In this document: piece after piece, positions 45,001 through 53,769 of the stretch
How positions within the stretch are numbered: the stretch's first letter is position 1
Layout of the letters: each line of letters opens with the position of its first letter
Assembly (NCBI GenBank): GCA_946894095.1
Contig: OX335665.1
Location: forward strand, 3,172,001-3,236,000
Length of the DNA stretch: 64,000 nt
Source: Incurvaria masculella
Taxonomy: Eukaryota > Arthropoda > Insecta > Lepidoptera > Incurvariidae
Reading direction: 5' to 3'
The notes under the pieces: generated by a model
Told to the model about the DNA's origin: nothing
What the model saw: only the letters and a program-made list of their open reading frames with translations
The model's database searches: none
Made by a program: the position numbers and the translations under genes

Positions 45001-48000
45001 CTTTGTGTTTATTTTATTTTATGATTTCAATATTTACAAATTGTGTATATTCGACTTTATTAATTTATCCTTAATATCGATGATTTTTACTCAGAATAAC
45101 GATGGTTTATTGAATGATTCCATTAATATTTTTTTCATTTTCCCGCTTGCAAATTCGCGAAAAGATTATTTGATGCCTTGTTAACTATACAATCATGGTA
45201 CTACTTGTTCTGACCACTATCACTAAATAGGAACCTTAATATTTTAATGCACAATACAATATATTGTTATTTATTTTCGTGATCATTTTTGGCAACCCTG
45301 CTGTTTTCACTTTCATTTTTCATTTAGTTTTGACGCGCCATTCTGCTCAAAGGGCTTAGGATGCGCGCATCGTTGATGTGTCATGATGGATTAGGATGAA
45401 TTTCGCACTATATCTACGACCAGACGTCACAAATGTCACCATCCCTTTTTCTCACGCTATAACTAATTCAATTTGGAAATTGTTGTCTCATTTCATTCTT
45501 CCGCGATTAGATGAATCTATTTGTCACTTTTTCGCATGATGCATTTTCCTTATACCTTGGTCCTGCTCTATTACCCTATACGTATTAGAGTTTGGTGTGC
45601 ATGCAAAAGTATAGGTGTGTGAGTTTTTTTAAAAATAGGAACGCTTTTGAACTATCGTCAGTATGGAGGTACCGTATCCATTCTTTTTCATCTAAGTATA
45701 CAAACACAAAACCTGTCAAACACCTGATGGCAGGAAGTGCAGTTTCGAATAGGCTACTTCTTTAGGGTTCCGTACCCTAAAAAAAGGGTGCCAACGGAAT
45801 CCTATTACTAGGCCTCCGCTGTCCGTCCGTCCGTCCGTCCGTCACAGGCCTGTATCTCATTAACCGTAATAGGTAGGCAGCTGAATGTTTTGAAAAAAGA
45901 AATGGAACCATGGAACAAGTTAAGGTGGCCCATCCCGCTCCACTCCCCATACAAACGGGGAAAGAAGATCACGCCAATATTTCTTGTCAGGGAACCAACA
46001 TTTTGATCAAAATAGCTTTATTTGATCGAACTAGATGTCTGATGACCGTTGGCATTGTACAATTGTGTTTGTTTTCTAAGTTATATGGTCTGAAAGTTCG
46101 AATTTTTAGCGTGTTTTATACAATAACTTTGGAGGTGGATTACTCGATGATAACGTAAGAACATCTTAAAAATATTAGTCATCAGACCTCTATCATCATC
46201 AAGATGTATAATCTATTTGGTTTTTGGTAGATTTTTGACTACAGCGGTCGTGGTTTACTTTTAGCTATAAATCGTTTTGAAATTAAAATTTTCGTAAATC
46301 ATACCAAATCATACGCTATGCACATTGTCTTTTCTGTGGACATGTTGCATCTTCCTCATCACGGAGCCTGTCTTATTCTTTGAAACAGAGAAAGTCCCAG
46401 AGCGCAACAGCACGGTTTTGTACCGTGCCCGCGAATGAGTTAGGCCCGCCGGGTTGGGCCACCTTAAGGTCCCAGCTTCGATTGGGATAATTTGTGTTTT
46501 TCAACAAACAAGTGCTTCATAGTTGTCTGTTTCTGTCTTCTTTAATAAAACCGGCCAAGTGAGAGTCGGACTCACACACGAAGAGTTCCGTACCATCGTA
46601 CAAGAATTAAAAAAAAATCAGGTTTTTTCTATGGGGCTCGCTTTAATATTTATAATTTTTTAATTTTACCTATTTTTTGTTTTAGCGGTAAAATAAATAC
46701 ACACTCTGTGAAAATTTCAGCTGCCTTACTATCACGGTTCATGAGATACAGCCGTGTGACAGACGGACGGACGGACGGACGGACGGACAGCGGAGGCTTA
46801 GTAATAGGGTTCCGTTTTCACCCTTTGGGTACGGAACCCCAATAATATAGATGTGCTCAGCAAAAAGGAATAATTCTTGTTCGGAAATTTGGTGCGGGCT
46901 AGAGTTAATGTCATTACGCCGGATGTCCCCCTTCACCACACTCAAACACACCCTCTTACCCTCAATCACGCTTACTGACACTCACACCCCCCCCCCCCCG
47001 CACATACACACTCACACATACACCCTTACCTATGTACACACACACCCACGCCTCTTACATAACACAGTGCTTCGCTACCGTCTGCTAACTAAGTCCAACG
47101 GAACCTACACCCTGTTGTGCAGAATCGTATTCTTTTACAGGATGTAGGAACTATTAGTACCATGAATGGCACGTTTCAAAAAACCTGATTTATTCTTGGA
47201 TAACTGTAACCACCTACTTGATTTATGAAACAAAATAAATAATTTTGAATTTTGTTTTTTTTTTGTCCCTAAGGTCTCTTCCTTCACTAGATGCTGCCGA
47301 AACCCTAAGTTAAATAGGCTCAAGTACAGGTGATATCATATGCAAGAAAATAAATGCAAATCATTACACGAATTGGTTGGAAAATATAAAACTGACTCAC
47401 GGTATGACATCATAGTTTCGCTCAGAATATGATGCAGACCATTTTCGGTTCTCAGAGAAGCTAGTATCATTAATATCTTAAATAGGTTAAGGTTATATAT
47501 TTTAGTATCTTATGGAAATATTGCTTAACAGTACCTGGGCTCAATAACATTCAGTTGATAATAACAAAAACACCTATTTTACCTAACAAATTTCAGATAA
47601 GAAATGTGACATGTATGTATATATAATCGACCGTGAAGCAAGGACACATTAAATAAGACAGATCCCGGTAAAAAGAACTACTTTACGAATATACTGCAAG
47701 GCTGGACCCGAACCAGCAAAACATAAAATCTTTTACAGCTGATAATGAAAGTAAAACTTTATAATAATAGACATGTTTATATGATCTGAGATGTATAGTA
47801 GTAGTGATCTAGTGTAAAAATTTGTATGTTACTTCTTGCAACCATCTGACGTATCTGAGTGTATGTAATGTACCTATAGGATGAATAAAAATGAAATGAA
47901 ATGAAATGAAATACCATTCGCCGGTATTGCATCTAAACAATTTTGCCACCATCTTATTACCCATAATTTGGAATTCTCCTACAGTCCCTCTTCACGTAAT

Positions 48001-51000
48001 CAATGCCTTCTACTAACACAGTATTTAAGATTATACCTACATACATTTATTCAATGCTATACCTGCGTTACGGACCTTGACTGCAAAGATTGAAAATTCA
48101 AAGATATTTCTGTCGTCACCGAAATCGTATTTGGTATCAGACGCTAGAGCCAGTCCTAGGATATTGTTTTACATAATGTACATGTCACATTCCTTGGAAT
48201 AAGCGACGTACATGCGTATTAAGAAAAAGTATATTTACATTTCAGATATCAAATGGCCACGGCAAAGTGTGAGACGATAAGTTACCGAGTGAATCTAGTA
48301 TGCAGTCGGATCAACAGACTTCTACCCACACTGAACTCTAAAACATATTTTTATTTTAAGACATTTCAATGGGCACTCGAGAAGTTATCATACGAGATGT
48401 TCGAGATGCTGCATTTAAGATTCGCGGACTGTCTGAAATTAATATTTCAATTTCATATCAGACAGAGAGAGATAGATCAGCTAGTAATGTGAATTCTTTA
48501 TTATTTCAATTGACAGGAAACTTTAAAAAACAGTTATTATTTATAGGGATTGTTTCATGAGGACTGCGACCGAGTGGTATGTTTAGATTTTGTATATAAC
48601 AATCTTCATATAGCGTAGTAGGGTATGATTTTTTTTTATGCAACCTGACATGGATGGCTAATACCACACAACTACCGTTATGATATTAGCCTAATAAACC
48701 ACATTTCCGAAGGAATTAGGTGCCATGCCAGGACCTTCCCTTTATGAGTGCTGCTACATTGAACTCGATGGAAAACACAGACCATTTTTCATTGCCGCCT
48801 GAACCATAGTTTCATCCAATGCGGTGGTACCAACCTGGGCGGGCTTAACCCTACCACCTAGTGGGGAAGAGGACCTACAGTTTTACATAGGTTCCGAACT
48901 ATAGAACCACTCGCATTCGTAACGAAATGCACTTATCCAACTCAGAAGAGAAAGAAAGTGGTGCCAGATTGTGTCATGTTATAAAGGCGCTACAAAATTG
49001 AATACTGAATATTTTTTTTCCTATTATATATCCACAAGCAGACTATAATTGGATGTCTTCAGTGATGTTAGGACTTTACAGGAGTTTACTTTACTTGATT
49101 TTGAACAGTCAGTCAGTCAGCGAGTTTGCGTCCACTGCTGGACATACTTCTCTCCAATTTTCCTTCAGTCCTCCCGGCCCTCAGCGGTACGGAAACACTG
49201 CTCTCCGCCGACGCACTTGATGTCGTCGTCCCACCTGGCGGGTGGTCTTTCCACACACCGTTATCCTGTCCACGGCCGCCAGTGTAGGACACAGTTACTC
49301 CAACGGTCTCGTCTTTCTCGTCTCTTAGCTTAGCCACCCGGTGTCCAATATTGACTACTTTGGTACGTCGGTGGATTGCCTCGTTGCGCACCCTGTCCCG
49401 TAGCGATATTCCCAGCATGGCTCGCTCCATTGCTCGCATGGATTTGAACACTCGACATGAAAACCATTTTGCACATGTACCTAAAACGGGCCTTGGGGAA
49501 ACTAATCACTAACTTATTTTTAGAACACATTTTTCTAAGGAATATGTTATATTGGTAATTCCATTGTCATCTATTCTTACGTGCCACTAATTGTCATGCT
49601 TAATATTATTTGCATTCGAAATGAATTGAATTGCAAATGCAATGAACTTTAAGCGTTGAGGCCGGCGCACCGACCTGACGACAAATAGATTGTATCGTAT
49701 TGTGCATTTGTTGTTAAGATAATGAGGAGATCAAGTTGCATGGGTCGTGCATGTTTCCTAATCAAGAAATGTTTTTCTGAAATTTAGCAAATTAAATAAA
49801 CCAACTGAGAACTGTCTGTACTGTATTTCTTGTCGGAGTTCCAAATTCATACTCAAAACATCTTTATTTGATCGAACTAGAAGCTCGATGAATATTGGCA
49901 TCGTAAAATAATTACAATAACATTTTATTTTGTGTTGATACAACAATAAACATTCATGATATTTTTATATACATACAATGACATAATTAATTTATAGGTG
50001 CGGTGTCCATTAAACTATGTAAAAAATCTCCTCCATGGGCACCGACTGTGGAAAGGTTCCCATAACACTTGCTGCGTTCCCCCTCTATACGGCTAGGCTG
50101 ATTTGTAAAATTGTATTTGGTTTCTAAGTTATCAGGTCCAAAAGTTCGATTTTTTCGCACGTTTTATACAATAAGTTCGCATGTGATATACTTAAGGTCG
50201 CCCCGTAAGCATCATAACATTTCGCCTCCCATACAAACGTAGTTTACTAATAATTTGAAAACCACTGTTCCAACTTACTTGATATTTGGTATCTAATATT
50301 AGGCTATAAATATCCGTGTCTGCATGCATTGGTTTTCTCGGTAAATAGATTCTGGGACAAACCACAGAGAAAACTAAATTCGTATGAAGATTTTCTTTTT
50401 ATTTTCATTTCATTCGGATTGGATTTTTCAAAAAAACAAAAGCAAGCTGACACAGATATTTGTCACCTGATATTGGAAATTTAATATCAATTTAATTGTA
50501 ATAGCGGTTTCCAAATTATTGGTAAACTTCGTTTCGTAAAAGTAGTTTGTATGGGGAGCATAGCTTACGGGCCGTTCTTAACAATAAAACTCATCAAGCC
50601 TAGCTTGTTCTATGAAGATTCAAAATCAATTTGGTTTTTGATTGATTTTTGTCTGCAGTGTTCGTGATTTACTTTTAGCTATAAGTAGTATATAAATTTT
50701 TTTTGGAAATGTAACCAAACCAAACACTATGTGCATTGTTTGCTTTTTCTTTAATTTTAATATTTTTTTAATTTTACCTATTTGTTGTTATAACGGCAAA
50801 ATAAATACACACTCTGTAAAAATTTCAGCTACCTATGTACCTATTACGGTTCATGAGATACAGCTCTGTGACAGATGGACGGACGGACAGCAGAGGGTTG
50901 GTAATAGGGTAACTTGGGCACCCTTTGGGTAGGGAACCCTAAAAAAGGTCATTCATTCACATCAGGCAAGTATATTTAAATAATTTCTTGACCTTCAGAT

Positions 51001-52454
51001 CTTTTTAATTGTTATCAATGCATCACCCAGCTCTGACGAATTAGGTCACTGTACCGTTGAACTGTTGCCAAATCTGACTAGGTATTGAATATGCCCCCTA
51101 TAAATTAGGCATTTGTTCTGCTAGCAGGTATCCTCACTTGTTGGGGAATAAATAATCCTTTGCATGTAAAATTACTGTTGGAAGGTTTTTTTGTTTATAT
51201 AATGTTTCTTAATTTCAATCTAATAATAGAATAGGTTGAAATGTTACATATCGAAATAATTTGAATACATCTATTGTGGAGTTTTCTCGCTGCTTTGGAT
51301 AAACTTAGATGTTTTGAAGCATTGTAATCATATTTTTGAAAATAATCTGAAAATGTTTTTGGTTGTGACATTCGTCGGAAGCAGGATTCGAACCTACTAC
51401 CTTTGGATTACATGCCCAGATTATTTAAAAAAATCTGATTAGTATGCTTTAAATGTAGATGTCGCTGAAACTCAAATGAATGAGATAATGGTAATGTTCT
51501 ATCCATGAAATACATAAAATTATCAAAATATATAAGTGTATTCAAAACAGCGAGAAACTCCTAAATAGAAGTATTTTTTTTAATTTTATCAAGCACAAAT
51601 CAAAACCGGCACAAATTACGAGGGTAGAACAAAACCGTTAAATCAACTTGTGCAGTGTTCAAAGAAACTACTAAAGCCTGATTATTTATCAATGCTATAA
51701 AGATGACTTTTGATTATTAATTTATTTTATATTTATTTATATTATATAATAATATTTATTTATTAAATAAAAATTGATTGTATAAAGGCCGTTTTTGAGA
51801 CATACACTACATAAAATTATGATTTTAAATAAGATGGCAACATTGTAAAAAATATTAAGTAAAAGTAAGCTGTCACACTGTATTCAATGGCTTTTATAGC
51901 AACCAACGGGGAAATATCAGCCAAAAGCGAACAGGATAATATCTGAGATTGCCACCTGGTGTCTATTTTGACAGCTACGACAAATGTTGCCAATAACCTG
52001 ATCCGATTTTTTTTCCATCGCCTCACTTGCATTACAACTAATTTAATTCAATATTTCATACACAGTCGGCAGTGGAAAGGGGCAGACCGGTCTTCAGACG
52101 CTCTGTGGCATTCATGAGATTATGTTGCTATTAAAATAAGTATTTAGTTACATTAAGTTATGAACGTCTTATACTTAACACTATCCAAGCCCACAGCTCA
52201 GTTCAGTTTATTCAATCAATAATTTTATTGTAGTTTAGTTGTAAGGACTAACCTAATCAGTGTGTTTTAAAACGAAACAAAAAAAGAAGTCGGAATAAAA
52301 TGCCTTCTGCGAATGAATAGGAGTGAGTAATAGCAAGCAATTTCAATTTCAATCAGATTATTTTTTTAATGGCCTGTGTTGATCGTGATGTGAAAGTCGG
52401 AGTAGTAAAAAAAATATTTACACTTACCCGAAATCTTGATATTATCAGGCCCAT
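26911..52454 (-). CDS. Lnpk: Lunapark, ER junction formation protein, whole gene (9 coding exons)
   Basis: Nine exons (52454-52428, 39851-39616, 34724-34592, 33379-33292, 31956-31847, 30922-30793, 29672-29529, 27982-27908, 27005-26911) join in consistent phase to 345 codons. Lunapark stabilises three-way junctions of tubular ER. Visible in order: MGLIISRFR, a Gly-2 start fitting the known N-myristoylation; a charged coiled coil (about residues 10-40); two membrane helices (about 48-65 and 74-96) forming the hairpin; a second charged helix containing KRKILEEVMNTETYK; a basic Gln/Arg-rich linker; a C4 zinc finger with Cys at about 234, 237, 256 and 259; and an acidic Ser/Asp tail ending EEKKQD. 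Recognition rests on the family's conserved segments recalled from knowledge, not on a search. The gene converges with the TY gene. Intron 2 carries an 18-copy array of the hairpin exon. Confidence 0.95.
27070..27361 (+). mobile_element. GGCCAAGTGCGAG / GGAC-type dispersed element
   Basis: Full length, in the Lunapark intron just beyond exon 9, with four GGAC units. Confidence 0.9.
27475..27852 (-). mobile_element. tRNA-headed SINE, near full length
   Basis: Same family with head at the high end (GCGCCACTAGGCTATGAGCC on the + strand). Lies between Lunapark exons 9 and 8. Confidence 0.92.
27908..27982 (-). CDS. Lnpk: Lunapark exon 8 (acidic tail)
   Basis: The acceptor ATTTTCAG leads to a 75-nt exon reading PMDAQMDKGTFSSSSSDSDD and KRS, a Ser/Asp-rich acidic stretch. 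The donor is G before GTAAAA. Phases are 1 in and 1 out and fit exons 7 and 9. An acidic serine stretch of this kind is usual in the Lunapark C-terminus and may be a casein-kinase-type phosphorylation region (inference). Confidence 0.85.
28190..29465. repeat. 13-copy, about 90-100 bp tandem array in Lunapark intron 7
   Basis: AACTAGCGGT (or AATTCGCGGT) recurs at 28221, 28321, 28421, 28521, 28621, 28721, 28815, 28915, 29009, 29109, 29199, 29294 and 29392. The first units keep an exact 100-bp period; later ones carry deletions. A two-unit block of 194 bp is itself duplicated (28815-29008 and 29009-29202). A lone related copy lies at 62790-62890. Confidence 0.95.
29529..29672 (-). CDS. Lnpk: Lunapark exon 7 (second half of zinc finger)
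   Basis: The acceptor is CCCGCAG. The exon reads MVFEEQFDYTSFYCAYCRRF, with the second Cys pair, then NASRKQRPRAPPL. Two donors keep phase 1: CATG before GTGTGTGC (end 29529, used here) and CGAG before GCAAGC (end 29553), a GC-AG type donor of good consensus. The choice changes eight residues. Confidence 0.88.
30157..30497 (+). mobile_element. GGCCAAGTGCGAG / GGAC-type dispersed element
   Basis: Full length with the expanded (GGAC)17 tract, in Lunapark intron 6. The predicted long frame here is a by-product of the tetramer tract. Confidence 0.92.
30371..30442 (+). repeat. (GGAC)n microsatellite inside a dispersed element
   Basis: About 17 GGAC units form an expanded version of the 3-6 unit tract seen in other copies of this element family. 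Confidence 0.95.
30793..30922 (-). CDS. Lnpk: Lunapark exon 6 (first half of zinc finger)
   Basis: The acceptor CGTTGCAG is in phase 0. The exon reads a conserved block, SPLDKLLNFFINDGANKRFA, followed by LICSECHSHN, giving the first Cys pair of the Lunapark zinc finger. The donor is G before GTGAGC, phase 1, joining exon 7 as GGG then ATG (HNGM). Confidence 0.95.
31318..31345. repeat. (AAT)n microsatellite
   Basis: About eight AAT units. Confidence 0.9.
31480..31645. other. Fragment related to the 21228 foldback
   Basis: AACACTGTATATCCGTAAAC and GTCGAACAAC mirror the 21200-21255 end; GAAGCGTCAG also recurs. Confidence 0.55.
31847..31956 (-). CDS. Lnpk: Lunapark exon 5 (basic linker)
   Basis: The acceptor GTCTGCAG leads to CG, completing GCG (Ala). 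The exon reads TPGQLRQRQVALQSGPATP and ends GLRSPLR before GTTAGT, phase 0. The Gln/Arg-rich start fits the variable linker of the family, which is the least conserved part. Phases on both sides support the call. Confidence 0.85.
32986..33175. mobile_element. TA-flanked MITE (GGGTTGCCAGATG ends)
   Basis: TAGGGTTGCCAGATGG at the left and CCATCTGGCAATCCTA at the right, 190 bp, between Lunapark exons 5 and 4. Terminal sequence related to the 62422 element. Confidence 0.8.
33292..33379 (-). CDS. Lnpk: Lunapark exon 4
   Basis: The acceptor TATTGCAG leads to VAKEILDKYGDPDAASKALK, matching the family stretch after TYK. The donor is G before GTAATT, phase 1. Exons 3 and 4 together rebuild the conserved charged helix. 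Confidence 0.9.
33540..33960. mobile_element. ATCGACCGTGAAGCAAGG / CATTCCTTGG dispersed element
   Basis: One end matches the arm of the 9067 palindrome; the other end reads CACATTCCTTGGAATAAGCG. Internal block CATAATTTGGAATTCTC is shared with 47990 and 55430. Confidence 0.8.
34250..34563 (+). mobile_element. GGCCAAGTGCGAG / GGAC-type dispersed element
   Basis: Full length, preceded by (AAAT)n, ending 29 bp from Lunapark exon 3. Confidence 0.92.
34592..34724 (-). CDS. Lnpk: Lunapark exon 3
   Basis: The acceptor TTGTCTCAG is followed by G, which completes CTG from exon 2. The exon finishes the second membrane helix (VLMLRSSISWYYNRK) and continues into a charged helix ending KRKILEEVMNTETYK, strongly conserved in the family. 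The donor is AAG before GTGATT, phase 0. A GGAC-type dispersed repeat ends about 30 bp downstream. Confidence 0.93.
35118..35175. repeat. TATG-rich simple repeat
   Basis: Alternating TATG, TGTG and TACG tetramers. Confidence 0.85.
35324..35802. mobile_element. TTAA-flanked MITE, family A copy 2
   Basis: 471 bp between TTAA at 35324 and 35799, aligned end to end with the copy at 3787. It sits 70 bp from the low end of the Lunapark exon array. Confidence 0.9.
35871..39760 (-). repeat. About 18-copy, 212-bp tandem array of the Lunapark hairpin exon with its donor
   Basis: The donor motif (ACTCACAGGACAGG on the + strand) recurs at 212-bp steps from near 36010 to 39616, with one 215-bp step (extra CAG near 39200). 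Each unit holds about 150 bp coding for VISHTTAYSVGIYVLFCVLY through LLLLPV, the donor GTGAGT and about 60 bp of GC-rich spacer. Copies are nearly identical. The low-coordinate end is the most diverged (units from 36005 and 36217), and the last piece (35871-36004) lacks the second helix. Because 212 is not a multiple of 3, long apparent frames read through three units in turn; they are not separate genes. Confidence 0.95.
39616..39851 (-). CDS. Lnpk: Lunapark exon 2 (coiled coil and membrane hairpin), array copy 1
   Basis: The acceptor TTATTGCAG has a run of T and is in phase 0; the donor is CCT before GTGAGT, phase 2. It encodes RKKTTSEVLEKLEKKIRTIE, then the first membrane helix (AYSVGIYVLFCVLYYFVY), and LLLLPV of the second helix. 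The 3' part, from about the VISH codons to the donor, is the copy repeated downstream at 212-bp spacing; only this copy has the coiled-coil codons and the strong acceptor. Confidence 0.92.
39905..40170 (+). mobile_element. tRNA-headed SINE, 5'-truncated
   Basis: Body and A tail of the family in the intron just upstream of Lunapark exon 2 (54 bp from its acceptor). Confidence 0.9.
40332..40552. mobile_element. Foldback element with a tRNA-like arm in its loop, copy 1
   Basis: Arms: ACATCTACATTTGAAGCATT and its complement ATGCTTCAAATGTAGATGT. The centre has CAGGTTCGAATCCTG, a perfect T-arm-like B box, followed by TTTCGGACGAATGTCATGAC. Confidence 0.8.
40560..41060. other. Lunapark intron 1, no feature seen
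   Basis: AT-rich with A runs. Confidence 0.55.
41064..41333 (+). mobile_element. GGCCAAGTGCGAG / GGAC-type dispersed element
   Basis: Full length, diverged in the tetramer tract. Confidence 0.9.
41340..42150. other. Lunapark intron 1, AT-rich, no gene seen
   Basis: Contains long A/T runs and one SINE head fragment (41585). Confidence 0.55.
41585..41672 (-). mobile_element. tRNA-headed SINE, head fragment
   Basis: GAGAAAGAGATAATGGTGCATGA-like block with GCCTCTGAGCTACGAGC at the high end. Confidence 0.65.
42153..42380. repeat. Left copy of a direct repeat flanking 1.5 kb
   Basis: GTTAGCAAGGTTAGAG through GCGACGTACTTGCTCAGTAC matches 43834-43970. It then carries an about 50-bp insert (GAATTGATAACCTCCTCC type) and the uninterrupted AGTATACAAACACAAAACC, the empty site of the P-like element. 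Confidence 0.88.
42380..43830. other. Segment with recurrent GTGACGGGGGTGAC motif
   Basis: TGTGACGGGGGTGAC or its complement occurs near 42405, 42580, 42664, 43260-43320 (three times, inverted) and 43460. Edges carry inverted CATTCCA/TGGAATGG-like ends (42398 and 43822). Probably one complex DNA element with a SINE fragment inserted at 43045. No gene seen. Confidence 0.7.
43045..43235 (-). mobile_element. tRNA-headed SINE fragment
   Basis: Tail and middle of the family inside the GACGGGGGTGAC segment. Confidence 0.85.
43834..43980. repeat. Right copy of the direct repeat, interrupted by the P-like element
   Basis: Matches 42153-42300 and ends AGTATACAAA, where the P-like element begins; the sequence resumes at 45697 as TATACAAACACAAAACCTG. 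Confidence 0.88.
43981..45696 (+). mobile_element. P-like DNA transposon remnant with 8-bp target duplication
   Basis: A 1716-bp element bounded by TATACAAA at 43973-43980 and 45697-45704. Terminal repeats are CTTAGATGAAAAAGGAATGG and the complement of CCATTCTTTTTCATCTAAG, with GATAGGG or GATACGG next. The 8-bp duplication plus an N-terminal THAP exon at 44122 point to the P superfamily. No transposase core is visible, so the element is internally deleted and non-autonomous. Confidence 0.8.
44122..44196 (+). pseudogene. Degenerate THAP exon of the P-like element
   Basis: ATG SSCVVEKYGN then SNGITFH, ending CAC before GTATAAG, a donor. It parallels the THAP exon at 7031 (both end NGITFH) but the second zinc-ligand Cys is Tyr. 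No further exons recognised. Confidence 0.7.
45760..45895 (-). mobile_element. GGCCAAGTGCGAG / GGAC-type dispersed element, truncated
   Basis: GGGTTCCGTACCC end with five GTCC units, lost before the AT-rich part. Confidence 0.85.
45920..46467. mobile_element. TTAA-flanked MITE, family B copy 2 (inverted)
   Basis: 540 bp between TTAA at 45920 and 46464, opposite in orientation to the copy at 19049. Shares AGAAGATCACGCC and the GGCGGG-type end. Confidence 0.92.
46543..46842 (+). mobile_element. GGCCAAGTGCGAG / GGAC-type dispersed element
   Basis: Full length, five GGAC units. Confidence 0.92.
46985..47050. repeat. Poly-C and CACA simple repeat
   Basis: A run of 13 C is followed by CACA-rich sequence. 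Confidence 0.85.
47610..48240. mobile_element. ATCGACCGTGAAGCAAGG / CATTCCTTGG dispersed element
   Basis: Same two ends as 33540; interior contains (GAAAT)n near 47890 and the CATAATTTGGAATTCTCC block. Confidence 0.82.
48630..48965 (-). mobile_element. tRNA-headed SINE, head missing
   Basis: From the CATGTCAGGT-type tail to the CTCAGAAGAGAAAGAAAGTG block; no A or B box present. Confidence 0.9.
49095..49490 (-). pseudogene. RTE-like endonuclease-reverse transcriptase C-terminal fragment, copy 2
   Basis: The - strand reads RAMERAMLGISLRDRVRNEA then IHRRTKVVNIGHRVAKLR, and further on the same GRPPARWDDDIK-type segment in another frame. Lies in Lunapark intron 1. Confidence 0.82.
50192..50581. 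mobile_element. TTAA-flanked foldback MITE, family C copy 2 (inverted)
   Basis: 382 bp between TTAA at 50192 and 50578. Same arms as the 18697 copy, opposite orientation. It lies in Lunapark intron 1. Confidence 0.9.
50745..50945 (+). mobile_element. GGCCAAGTGCGAG / GGAC-type dispersed element, 5'-truncated
   Basis: Starts in the AT-rich middle and keeps CGGCAAAATAAATACACACT and the GGAAC end. Confidence 0.88.
51298..51478. mobile_element. Foldback element with a tRNA-like arm in its loop, copy 2
   Basis: Same arms (TGTTTTGAAGCATTGTAATC and GCTTTAAATGTAGATGTCGC), with the T-arm inverted relative to copy 1 (CAGGATTCGAACCTACTACC). Only a tRNA half is present. Confidence 0.8.
51480..52425. other. 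Lunapark intron 1 next to exon 1
   Basis: AT-rich; no further exon recognised. Confidence 0.55.
52428..52454 (-). CDS. Lnpk: Lunapark exon 1 (MGLIISRFR)
   Basis: Nine codons from ATG at 52454, followed by CGG and then GTAAGT in phase 0. The peptide MGLIISRFR is the family's signature N-terminus, and it joins RKKTTSEVLEKLEKKI in exon 2. Gly-2 is the expected myristoylation site. The intron to exon 2 is about 12.6 kb and full of repeats. Confidence 0.92.
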
Positions 52455-53150
52455 GTTTGCACTGTTTTGTGATTCTGGGGTTATAGATAACTAAAACTTT
52501 AATTGTTTGATTTAGTAAGGGATCTGTATGTGCACGGGCAATCTAAAAATAAAATTGGCATAATACTCTCGATTTGCTGGCTCTAACCTACAACCGGCTG
52601 TCAGTAGTCACCATGGATTTGAAAGGAAAACAGCCTAAGTGCAAGTTCCGATGTCTATAAATGTATGCACGGACAACACAATTTCACACCAAATTTCTGA
52701 GTATTCTCAGAATACGCGTAGTTTTGAGCGGCTCGCGTCCACGGATCCCGAATTCCGTCAAATTGAATAAAATAAATCGCTACAAAAATCGCGCTCGCGT
52801 CACATCTGTGTCATTCCAGCGATGACGTTGACGTTTCGTAATTTCGATTTGCCAGGGATAAAATTGTATATTAGGCCAAATAAGGTTGCCAAATTTATTT
52901 GTATCGAGAGGGATAATATATCGCATTTTACTATCTGTCTGCTCTTCAGATTATTCCTTGTGAGTCACCGGTAACTCACTGGTTAGTCATCGAACGTTCT
53001 TCGTAGCTGTCGTTTCATGAGTACAGTGGAACACAGACCAAACTTACTACTTTCGGTTAAAAGACAAAATTAACTATTTTTTGTTAACTCTGCCTAGGTT
53101 TTTCCCTAGGGTTGCATATCCAGTTGAATAAGATTAACTTTAATACGCCG
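52455..53150 (-). promoter_or_regulatory. Lnpk: Probable Lunapark 5' UTR and promoter region
   Basis: Placed only by position upstream of the start codon. 52715-52860 is relatively rich in CpG (GCGCTCGCGTCAC, GATGACGTTGACG). No TATA box is assigned. Confidence 0.35.
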
Positions 53151-53152
53151 GA

Positions 53153-53275
53153 CTAAGCCCCGGTTGCACGAAGAGACGGTCGAGTTAATCAATGTAAAGA
53201 CACGTCAGTTTTAGTGATCGGCATAGGTTCCTCTACTGTCCACAAAAAGTGACGTGTTTGATCAATTTATCAAAT
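53153..53275. mobile_element. Truncated copy of the same small MITE
   Basis: Begins TAAGCCCCGGTTGCACGAAG and runs to AAAAAGTGACGTGTTTGATC. Confidence 0.85.
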
Positions 53276-53280
53276 ACCTG

Positions 53281-53505
53281 AATTTTTCAACGAAATACGG
53301 CAAGTCTGGATATGAGGAGAGTTGTGCTAACTATAAGGTTTTGAGTTTGGAGCAGAGAAGGCAACTACTCGACATGATGTTGCTTCATGACGTGGTTATT
53401 GGACGCCTTGACTGCAGCGAGCTAGTTGGTGAAATAAAACTGAACGTTCCGGCGCGCCGCACACGGCATACGAAACTCTTTCACGAACCAGAGCCGGTAG
53501 TCTAA
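53281..53505 (+). pseudogene. LINE ORF2 C-terminal tail fragment
   Basis: Reads LSLEQRRQLLDMMLLHDVV then IGRLDCSELVGEIKLNVPAR and a stop. This resembles the last segment of several insect non-LTR reverse transcriptases (a hydrophobic helix, then a Cys-containing turn, then a VP motif). It is preceded by a truncated MITE. Confidence 0.6.
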
Positions 53506-53769
53506 GTTGTCACCTAAATTGGCGTTACGGCGAACCGATCGACTGGCGTTTTCAAATGTATGGAGAAATTGAAGAGCGCGCACAGCGGGCGTTAAGCGAA
53601 CTAACTTTTGCGAGTCCGAGCTTGATTTGACAGCTTACTTAACGTTGCCGTAAATACGTCGACGTAGCCGTTTACGTCCACTCCGCGTTTTCATACAAAT
53701 CGGAAGTCCGCGTTTGACTTTGACAGTTTGAAGAAGTAAAACCACAGAATATCTGTGTAGATATTCTGT

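Noticed and set aside
53254..53505. Small host gene starting ATG-FDQFIKYLN
   Set aside because: The start lies inside a truncated MITE and the rest resembles a LINE C-terminal tail, so a host gene is unlikely.
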